In this document: in pieces, positions 7,258 to 13,140 of the stretch
How positions within the stretch are numbered: the stretch's first letter is position 1
Layout: each line of letters begins with the position of its first letter
Assembly: GCA_945872245.1 (NCBI GenBank)
Contig: CAMBZB010000043.1
Span: 1 to 14,581, forward strand
Source of the DNA: Flavobacterium psychrophilum
GTDB taxonomy: Bacteria > Bacteroidota > Bacteroidia > Flavobacteriales > Flavobacteriaceae
Direction: 5' to 3'
DNA: 14,581 nucleotides
The notes under the pieces: generated by a model
The model's input: only the letters and a program-made list of their open reading frames with translations
What the model was told of the DNA's origin: nothing
The model's database searches: none
Translations under genes and position numbers: made by a program

Positions 7258-8343
7258 ATGGAACAATTTGTTGTATCGGCACGTAAATATCGTCCACAAA
7301 CATTTAATGATGTTGTGGGACAAAAGGCGATTACCAACACTTTATTGCACGCCATAGAAAGCAACCACCTCGCCTCTGCCCTATTGTTTACTGGTCCTCG
7401 TGGTGTTGGAAAAACGACTTGCGCCAGGATTCTTGCCCGAAAAATCAATCAACCCGGTTACGACGATCCGAATGAAGATTTTGCTTTCAATGTTTTCGAA
7501 TTGGATGCCGCTTCAAACAATTCCGTGGATGACATTCGGAATTTGATTGACCAAGTTCGGATTCCGCCACAAACCGGAAAATATAAGGTTTATATTATTG
7601 ATGAGGTGCACATGTTGTCTTCGGCAGCTTTTAATGCTTTCTTGAAAACGCTAGAAGAACCACCAAAACACGCCATTTTCATCTTGGCTACGACCGAAAA
7701 ACATAAAATTATTCCGACGATACTTTCACGTTGCCAGATATTTGATTTCAAAAGAATAACCGTAAAAGATGCCAAAGAACATCTTGCCGAAGTTGCCAGC
7801 AGTCAAGGGGTGATTTGCGAAGATGATGCTTTACACATTATTGCCCAGAAAGCAGATGGTGCGATGCGTGATGCATTGTCTATTTTTGACCGAGTGGTTT
7901 CGTATTGTGGCACTAATTTGACGCGTCAAGCCGTTACTGAAAACCTGAATGTACTGGATTATGAAACTTATATTACGGTAACCGACTTGATTTTGGAAAA
8001 CAAAATCCCGGATTTACTGATCGTTTTCAACGATATTCTTGCCAAAGGATTTGACGCCCATCATTTTGTATCTGGTTTAGCCACTCATTTTAGGGATTTA
8101 TTGGTATCCAAAACACCTTCAACCTTATCCTTGTTGGAAGTGGGCGAACAAGCCCAAAAATTATATGGTATTCAATCCCAAAAAGCAACGCAAGATTTCT
8201 TGTTGAAAGGAATTGAAATTGCCAATGATTGTGATTTAAAATACAAAGTCAGTCAAAACCAGAGACTGCTCGTTGAACTTTGCTTAATGCAACTTGCCTC
8301 CATCACCTTAGATGGAGAAAAAAAAAAGTTGACCAATTTATAA
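7258..8343 (+). CDS. dnaX: DNA polymerase III gamma subunit (zero-frame product of dnaX)
   Basis: This is the ATPase motor of the clamp loader that places the beta sliding clamp on DNA. Walker A is GPRGVGKTT (46-54), Walker B is IIDEVHMLS, sensor 1 is ILATTE, the arginine-finger SRC motif is in LSRCQIFDF, and sensor 2 is GAMRDALSIFDR. Domain III (helical collar) follows to about residue 350. The cysteines of the zinc module found between Walker A and B in E. coli DnaX are absent; the segment reads INQPGYDDPNEDFAFNVFELDAASN. The frame ends at residue 361, four codons beyond a run of ten A (8318-8327), while the family-typical C-terminal region continues in the -1 frame. The ATG at 7258 follows a TATATTTG box (7233-7240) without a good -33 TTG. 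If the A-run is correctly counted, this frame is gamma and slippage gives tau of 576 residues (7258-8987). Confidence 0.92.
   Translation: MEQFVVSARKYRPQTFNDVVGQKAITNTLLHAIESNHLASALLFTGPRGVGKTTCARILARKINQPGYDDPNEDFAFNVFELDAASNNSVDDIRNLIDQVRIPPQTGKYKVYIIDEVHMLSSAAFNAFLKTLEEPPKHAIFILATTEKHKIIPTILSRCQIFDFKRITVKDAKEHLAEVASSQGVICEDDALHIIAQKADGAMRDALSIFDRVVSYCGTNLTRQAVTENLNVLDYETYITVTDLILENKIPDLLIVFNDILAKGFDAHHFVSGLATHFRDLLVSKTPSTLSLLEVGEQAQKLYGIQSQKATQDFLLKGIEIANDCDLKYKVSQNQRLLVELCLMQLASITLDGEKKKLTNL
8298..8317 (+). other. RNA hairpin abutting the dnaX A-run
   Basis: CTCCATC (8298-8304) pairs perfectly with GATGGAG (8311-8317) around a 6-nt loop (ACCTTA), a 7-bp stem with 4 G-C pairs. The stem ends exactly where the ten-A run begins. 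It lies within coding sequence (residues about 347-354). A nascent-RNA hairpin directly 5' of a homopolymer is the geometry known to favour transcriptional slippage. It is not a terminator, because the following run is A and not U. Confidence 0.7.
8318..8328 (+). other. Candidate dnaX slippage/frameshift site (A10-G)
   Basis: Ten consecutive A (8318-8327) followed by G. In the zero frame the codons are GAA AAA AAA AAG, so the last seven bases (8322-8328) form A AAA AAG in the phase needed for a -1 ribosomal shift, the same heptamer used in E. coli dnaX. Adding one A by RNA polymerase slippage, or a -1 ribosome shift, joins the gamma frame to the tau C-terminal frame. A sequencing miscount (true A11) would have the same appearance. 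Confidence 0.65.
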
Positions 8344-8987
8344 TTCCACCCACTTATTTTAGGAAAAATAATTATTCGATCGTTGAAAAAATCAATGTCG
8401 ATGACAAGGAACAAAGCAAAAATGAAACTATTGAAGAACCAAAAGTTGAATCTGTAATCGTTACAATTGAACCTAAAGTTCAGTCGGTTCCTAATAATGA
8501 AATTGCTTCATCCCTAACATCAACCGAGCAAAAATTTTCAGCCCTATCCATTTCCAGCATTCGTGCCAAAAGAGAATTACAAGAAAGTACAAAGGGATTT
8601 GTAAAAGAAGAAGTCCAGCTTCCGACGGAAGCATTCAATGAAACCGATATGTTGCTGCAATGGAGCAAATATGCCCAAAGATTGGGAGACAAGGGACACA
8701 AAATAATGGAATCCCTTTTGTTGATTGGCGATCCAAAATTAGAAGGTACAACCATAACCCACGAATTACCCAATGAGGGTTCGAAAATTGAATTTGAAAC
8801 CGAAAAAAATGAACTTTTAGGTTATTTGAGAAGCAGACTTCACAATCACGATATTGTAATTGAAGTGGTGGTAAATGAAACCGTGGAAAATAAATTTGCC
8901 TTTACACCTCAAGATAAATACAATAGGTTAAATGAAATAAACCCGAACTTAGAGTTATTGAAAAAGACTTTTGATTTGGATATTTAA
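8319..8987 (+). CDS. dnaX: DNA polymerase III tau C-terminal region (-1 frame of dnaX)
   Basis: This frame is open from inside the A-run to the stop at 8985-8987 and has no plausible start of its own. Upstream of the run it overlaps the gamma frame with unrelated residues. It begins VDQFIIPPTYF, passes through a low-complexity linker rich in E, K, V and S (about 90 residues), and ends in a compact domain (LLQWSKYAQRLGDKGHKIMESLLLIGDPKL ... DKYNRLNEINPNLELLKKTFDLDI). This matches the C-terminal domains of Bacteroidota gamma/tau proteins. In E. coli the tau-specific part binds the polymerase alpha subunit and the DnaB helicase; the same role is inferred here. The high conservation of the terminal domain argues that this is not a decaying fragment. 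Its stop codon shares bases with that of convergent ppx. Confidence 0.85.
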   Translation, partial: KKKVDQFIIPPTYFRKNNYSIVEKINVDDKEQSKNETIEEPKVESVIVTIEPKVQSVPNNEIASSLTSTEQKFSALSISSIRAKRELQESTKGFVKEEVQLPTEAFNETDMLLQWSKYAQRLGDKGHKIMESLLLIGDPKLEGTTITHELPNEGSKIEFETEKNELLGYLRSRLHNHDIVIEVVVNETVENKFAFTPQDKYNRLNEINPNLELLKKTFDLDI

Positions 8988-9940
8988 ATCTTACCATAAT
9001 ACATAGCCTTCACAATACCATCCGAAAGTCCAATTTTTGGCACATAGATATTTCGGGCTCCACTCCATTTCATGGCGTTAAGATAAATCTGCGTGGCAAG
9101 TACGATAACATCGGCACGATCAGGATTCAAACCTAGTTCTGTTATTCTTTCTTCGTAGGTAAGAGAATTCAAAAATGCATATTGTGAATTCAAATAAATA
9201 AAAGACAAGGGTTTGTCTTGCATTTTTCCGGACATTTTGAAAATTTTATTGATATTTCCACCGGAACCTATGAGCGTAACTTCGTCATAGTGTTTCGTGT
9301 TTTCGGTAATCCATTGTTCCATTTCATTCCACACCGATTCCCGCACCAATTCATTCAACAATCTTACTGTCCCGGCCTTGAATGATTTAGAAGCGACAAT
9401 TTTTCCATTAGAAAAAAGAGAAAATTCGGTGCTACCCCCACCAACATCAACATAAAGATATGTTTTATCTGTTTTTAATAAATAGTGTAAATCTGTTGAC
9501 GCAATTATGGCAGCTTCTTTTTCGCCGTCGATGATTTCTATTTTTATATCAGATTTTTTTTTGATAATGTCTATTACTTCATTGGCATTATTGGCTTCCC
9601 GCATCGCCGAGGTGGCAAAAGCCATATACTTTTCGACTTTGTGCACTTTCATCAAAAGGCGAAATGCGGTCATTGCGTCTACCATTCTTTCAATGTTATC
9701 ATTAGAAATTTTGCCAATCGTAAAGGAATCTTGTCCCAAACGGATAGGCACACGAACCAGGGAGTTTTTATTGAATTGTGTTTCTTTTCCATCCTGCTCA
9801 ACAATATTTGCAATCAAAAGTCTCATGGCATTTGAACCTATATCAATTGCAGCATATTTTTTTATTTTAAACATTTTTGGGATGGATGTATTAATGGATG
9901 GTGGTTTATTCATTGGGAAATCTATATACTCGGTATTCAT
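8984..9940 (-). CDS. ppx: Exopolyphosphatase / Ppx-GppA phosphatase family
   Basis: The family hydrolyses terminal phosphate from polyphosphate or pppGpp. Actin-like ATPase-fold motifs are visible: phosphate-1 AAIDIGSNAMRLL (about 31-43), phosphate-2 YVDVGGGSTEF, the following FKAGTVRL, and LIGSGGNINKI. At 318 residues it is the short form, without the C-terminal HD-like domain of E. coli Ppx (513 residues). It is the last gene of the sixA-ppk1-ppx operon, starting 15 bp after the ppk1 stop. The start could also be Met23 at 9874 (MFKIKKYAAIDIGSN), which better matches the usual N-terminus of the family; the longer form is given because of the operon spacing. Exopolyphosphatase rather than pppGppase activity is inferred from the ppk1 neighbour. 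The 3' end overlaps the dnaX 3' end by 4 bp (TTAA). Confidence 0.88.
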   Translation of the reverse strand: MNTEYIDFPMNKPPSINTSIPKMFKIKKYAAIDIGSNAMRLLIANIVEQDGKETQFNKNSLVRVPIRLGQDSFTIGKISNDNIERMVDAMTAFRLLMKVHKVEKYMAFATSAMREANNANEVIDIIKKKSDIKIEIIDGEKEAAIIASTDLHYLLKTDKTYLYVDVGGGSTEFSLFSNGKIVASKSFKAGTVRLLNELVRESVWNEMEQWITENTKHYDEVTLIGSGGNINKIFKMSGKMQDKPLSFIYLNSQYAFLNSLTYEERITELGLNPDRADVIVLATQIYLNAMKWSGARNIYVPKIGLSDGIVKAMYYGKI

Positions 9941-9955
9941 CGGTAACTAAATAAT

Positions 9956-12019
9956 TTAATCAGTTACTTCTATTTTATTTTGATAGTACTTATAGGTTTC
10001 TAGTTGTGCTCTAAAAACGGGTTCGTTTTCTTTACGAACTCTGTATTTATTATCTAATTTTTCAGAATGGTACCTTGCCTTTACGTTGCCCTTCCATCCC
10101 AAATCAAAATTATCTATTAGTTCATTTTTAGTCTCGGTATCATAAATAGGGCAAGTAACCTCTACTCTTCCGTCAAGATTTCTAGTCATAAAATCGGCGG
10201 ATGAAATATAAACCTCAGGTTCACCTGCATTGCCAAAAATATAAATCCTAGAATGTTCCAGAAAATTATCAACAATGCTTATGGCTTCAATGTTATCGCT
10301 CATACCCGGAACTCCAGGAATTAAAGAGCATATACCCCTGACTTCTAGCTGTATTTTTACACCCGCATTACTGGCCTCGTACAATCTATCTATGATTTCA
10401 ATATCAGATAAACTATTCATCTTCAATTTCATGTAAGTGCTTTTACCCTCTAATGCATGAGCTATTTCTCTATCAATTAATTTATTGAATCGAATTCTTG
10501 TATAATGTGGTGAAACAATAAGATGTTTGTATCGATACAACCTATAATTAATTTCAAAAAAATCAAAAATCTTGGAGACATCTTTTAAAATTTGTTGGTG
10601 ACTAGTAAAAAGTGTAACATCTGTATAGATCTTTGCCGTCACTTCATTAAAGTTTCCCGTTGAAATAAAGCCATATCGCTTTATTTTATCATTCTCGATT
10701 CTCTCAATAACACAAACTTTGCTGTGCACTTTTAACCCTTTTATTCCAAAAATAAGTTCAATCCCTTCTAATTGCATTTGTTCTGCATAGGATATATTGC
10801 TAGCCTCATCAAAGCGCGCCTGCAATTCGATTTGAACCGTAACTTTTTTCCCGTTTTTGGCCGCATTAATAAGTGAACTTATAATTTGGGAATTCTTGGC
10901 CAATCGATATAAGGTGATTTTGATGGAAGTTACTTTTGGATCCAATGCTGCTTCACGCAGAAACTTGGTAAGATATGAAAAGGACTGATAAGGAGCATTG
11001 AGTAAATAATCTTTTTTGCTGATTTTTTCTAACAAACTACCTCCGAGACTTAAGCCTGGTATTGGCAAGGGATCCTTGATTAAATAAAGTAAATCAAACC
11101 TTCCTAAATTTGGAAAATTCATATAATCGCGTCTGTTATGATATCTTCCGCCCGGAATTATACTGTCTGTGGAAACAATATGCATTTTATCCAGAAAAAA
11201 ATCAAGGGTGTCTTGCTCAATTAATTGATCGTAAATAAATCGGACAGGTTCTCCCATTCTGCGATCTTTTACACTTGTAGAAATTTTTTCGATCATGCTC
11301 TTGCTCAAATCACTGTCAATGTCTAATTGCGCATCTCGAGTAATTTTAATCATGTGAGCCGAAACATTTTCATAATCAAAAATATTAAAAATGGCATTCA
11401 AATTATGTCGAATCACATCGTCTAACAAAATAACATATTGCTTCTCGTCTTCTGACGGAAGCACCACAAATCTGTTAATAGTCTTAGGAATTTCGATAAC
11501 CGCATATCGAATTTCTAAAGTGTTTTTCATTACTAATTTTACGGCCAAGTAGCCAACAGTATCTTTCAATACGGGAAATTCAGCTAAATCATTCAATATA
11601 ATTGTAACTAATTCCGGACTTAGTTTTTGGATAAAAAAGTCTTTTAAAAAAACTTGCTGCTCCTTCGAAATCGCGTTTTCATTGATAATAAATATGTTTT
11701 CGGTTACCAGTTTAGCTTCAATATTGTTTAATATCCGTAAACTTTCGGATTGTTGCTGGATTACAATTTCGGTAATGTCCTTCACTAATTGTTGAGCAGA
11801 AATACCCCCGAGAATTTTCACCCCAGACATTCCAGATAAACTCAATCGTCGGATGGCGGCAAACCGAACTCGGAAAAACTCGTCTAAATTATTGGAGAAA
11901 ATACCCAAAAACCGCAACCTTTCTAGTAAAGGAACCGTTTCGTCTGCAGCCTCTTGAAGTACTCTTGCATTAAAAGTCAACCAACTTTTCTCTCTGTCAA
12001 TATATTTGTATTTATGCAC
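9956..12019 (-). CDS. ppk1: Polyphosphate kinase 1
   Basis: PPK1 reversibly polymerises the gamma-phosphate of ATP into polyphosphate, a store of phosphate and energy linked to stress survival. The 687-residue length is typical. The N domain begins REKSWLTFNARVLQEA with NNLDEFFRVRFA (43-54). The two phospholipase-D-like C domains carry the catalytic histidines: His432 in GLKVHSKVCVIER, equivalent to the phosphorylated His435 of E. coli, and His589 in NFLEHSRIYIFGN, equivalent to His592. ITLYRLAKNS and FNEVTAKIYTD are further family blocks, and NLDGRVEV near the C-terminus is also conserved. All expected active-site residues seem present. The gene starts 6 bp after the stop of the SixA-like gene and is followed 15 bp later by ppx, so synthesis and breakdown of polyphosphate are co-transcribed. 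Confidence 0.96.
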   Translation of the reverse strand: MHKYKYIDREKSWLTFNARVLQEAADETVPLLERLRFLGIFSNNLDEFFRVRFAAIRRLSLSGMSGVKILGGISAQQLVKDITEIVIQQQSESLRILNNIEAKLVTENIFIINENAISKEQQVFLKDFFIQKLSPELVTIILNDLAEFPVLKDTVGYLAVKLVMKNTLEIRYAVIEIPKTINRFVVLPSEDEKQYVILLDDVIRHNLNAIFNIFDYENVSAHMIKITRDAQLDIDSDLSKSMIEKISTSVKDRRMGEPVRFIYDQLIEQDTLDFFLDKMHIVSTDSIIPGGRYHNRRDYMNFPNLGRFDLLYLIKDPLPIPGLSLGGSLLEKISKKDYLLNAPYQSFSYLTKFLREAALDPKVTSIKITLYRLAKNSQIISSLINAAKNGKKVTVQIELQARFDEASNISYAEQMQLEGIELIFGIKGLKVHSKVCVIERIENDKIKRYGFISTGNFNEVTAKIYTDVTLFTSHQQILKDVSKIFDFFEINYRLYRYKHLIVSPHYTRIRFNKLIDREIAHALEGKSTYMKLKMNSLSDIEIIDRLYEASNAGVKIQLEVRGICSLIPGVPGMSDNIEAISIVDNFLEHSRIYIFGNAGEPEVYISSADFMTRNLDGRVEVTCPIYDTETKNELIDNFDLGWKGNVKARYHSEKLDNKYRVRKENEPVFRAQLETYKYYQNKIEVTD

Positions 12020-12025
12020 TATTTT

Positions 12026-12511
12026 TTATTTTAAATTTTTGGGGAATAGTATTTTTTTGGTTTTGCCTTTATTAATTTTCGCCCAATCATCTGTATCAAA
12101 TTGCAAAGCAACAAATCCAGCAGTGGGAACATGGTCAATAAAAATATCGCCAAATTTATTAACAAAATTGGTAATTGCCTCATTATGGCCGAAAAGAATA
12201 ATAGTTTCGAAAATATTGTTACCGGATTTAATGACTTTTTCCAACTTATTTTCGTCAAAAGTATACAGTTCTTGCTTAAAAACGATGCTTTCGATGGGAT
12301 ATAAAATATTTTTGGCAAAAATTAAGGCTGTTTGTGAAGCCCTTTTGGCTACGCTGCTCCAAACTACATAACTGGGCGGCAAAAACCGAAGACAATTAGA
12401 AGCCACCAAGCGTGCCTCATTAATCCCTTTTTGATTTAAAAGCCTGTCGATATCTTTGAGAGGTGCCTCCCAACTTGATTTTCCGTGTCTGATCAAGATT
12501 AGATTTTTCAT
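12026..12511 (-). CDS. SixA-like histidine phosphatase
   Basis: A 161-residue histidine-phosphatase (phosphoglycerate-mutase-like) protein. The RHG motif is LIRHGKSSW (His9 is the expected phospho-acceptor), SSVAKRASQTA carries the conserved Arg57, and the second catalytic His is His109 in LFGHNEAITNF. Size and the RHGKSSW signature fit the SixA subfamily, which in E. coli removes phosphate from phosphohistidine. The substrate here is not known. It is the first gene of the sixA-ppk1-ppx operon, 6 bp ahead of ppk1. PPK1 works through a phosphohistidine intermediate, so a link is tempting but speculative. The ATG at 12511 overlaps by one base the second copy of a 10-bp direct repeat. No signal peptide is present. 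Confidence 0.88.
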   Translation of the reverse strand: MKNLILIRHGKSSWEAPLKDIDRLLNQKGINEARLVASNCLRFLPPSYVVWSSVAKRASQTALIFAKNILYPIESIVFKQELYTFDENKLEKVIKSGNNIFETIILFGHNEAITNFVNKFGDIFIDHVPTAGFVALQFDTDDWAKINKGKTKKILFPKNLK

Positions 12512-12535
12512 AGTTTATAGGATATTAGTTTATAG
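12511..12535 (-). repeat. Tandem 10-bp direct repeat at the start of the polyphosphate operon
   Basis: TAGTTTATAG occurs at 12511-12520 and again at 12526-12535 (5-bp gap, 15-bp period). On the coding (minus) strand this reads CTATAAACTA twice immediately before the ATG of the SixA-like gene. Its position in the probable 5' leader or promoter makes it a candidate regulator binding site. In such AT-rich DNA chance is also possible. Confidence 0.4.
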
Positions 12536-13140
12536 AGTAGGCTTTGTTTTTAAATTACAATTTACATAATATTGTTATGACCCTAATTTAATTTTAAAAT
12601 TATCTTTTTTTAAGCAAATCAAATTTTGATTTATCTACAATGAGTCAATAGTATTGCAGTATACTTTTTTAGATAAATTAACAACCAATTAAAATCGTTT
12701 TTTTGTAATATTTTAATTATAAAAAAGGATAATTATGCATTTTAACCTATATTTTTGCATTTAATCGATGTTTTTATTTGGTAAATAATAATATAAAATA
12801 TATTTTTGGCATGATAAATTTATGAGGTCTGAGGCAAAAAAATTAAGTCAAAAAAAAAAAGTTAATAAACATTGTATTTAAGTGAATAAATAGAGTCCAA
12901 AAGAACACTTTATTTATGTGAGAATTAGAAACATCAAGTATTTCAACGAGTATTTCTGTTATTAGTAGAAAAAAAGTATCAAATCAGTATAAGTTTTTTA
13001 GTTTCGCTTTGTAAACAACGAATAGAAAAATAATTGAATTCAATTTATAGATTCTAATTTAGCTTTTAAATAATTAAAATTAATAAATAATTTGTGATAT
13101 AATATTTACAAACAAATATAACTTATAAATACACAAACCC
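12536..13140. other. AT-rich intergenic region between divergent genes
   Basis: About 600 bp separates the polyphosphate operon (minus) from the adhesin-like gene (plus). It is extremely AT-rich, with many A and T runs. I see no credible gene, tRNA or strong hairpin. On the plus strand it contains one complete promoter-like pair (12778-12808) and a second, unpaired TATTTTTG box at 12750-12757. On the minus strand I found no exact TAnnTTTG box for the SixA-like gene. Confidence 0.6.
12778..12808 (+). promoter_or_regulatory. Bacteroidota-type promoter, probably for the adhesin-like gene
   Basis: TTG at 12778-12780, a 20-bp spacer, and TATTTTTG at 12801-12808, an exact consensus match. Transcription would start near 12812-12814, giving a leader of about 330 nt before the ATG at 13141. 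In such AT-rich DNA a chance match is possible, and a promoter nearer the gene with a weaker box cannot be excluded. Confidence 0.5.

Noticed and set aside
8298..8327. Hairpin plus homopolymer as a transcription terminator
   Set aside because: The run after the hairpin is A on the plus strand; on the minus strand the T-run precedes the hairpin. Neither has the order needed for an intrinsic terminator, and it lies inside a coding region.
8280..8340. Independent start of a separate gene at TTG 8280 for the dnaX -1 frame
   Set aside because: The residues before the A-run in this frame (LNATCLHHLRWR) are an out-of-frame reading of conserved gamma sequence, so the frame is better explained as the tau extension.
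12822..12881. Possible 19-codon leader peptide (ATG at 12822) in the adhesin leader
   Set aside because: Lysine-rich content follows directly from A-runs, there is no conserved feature, and a similar-length frame is expected by chance.
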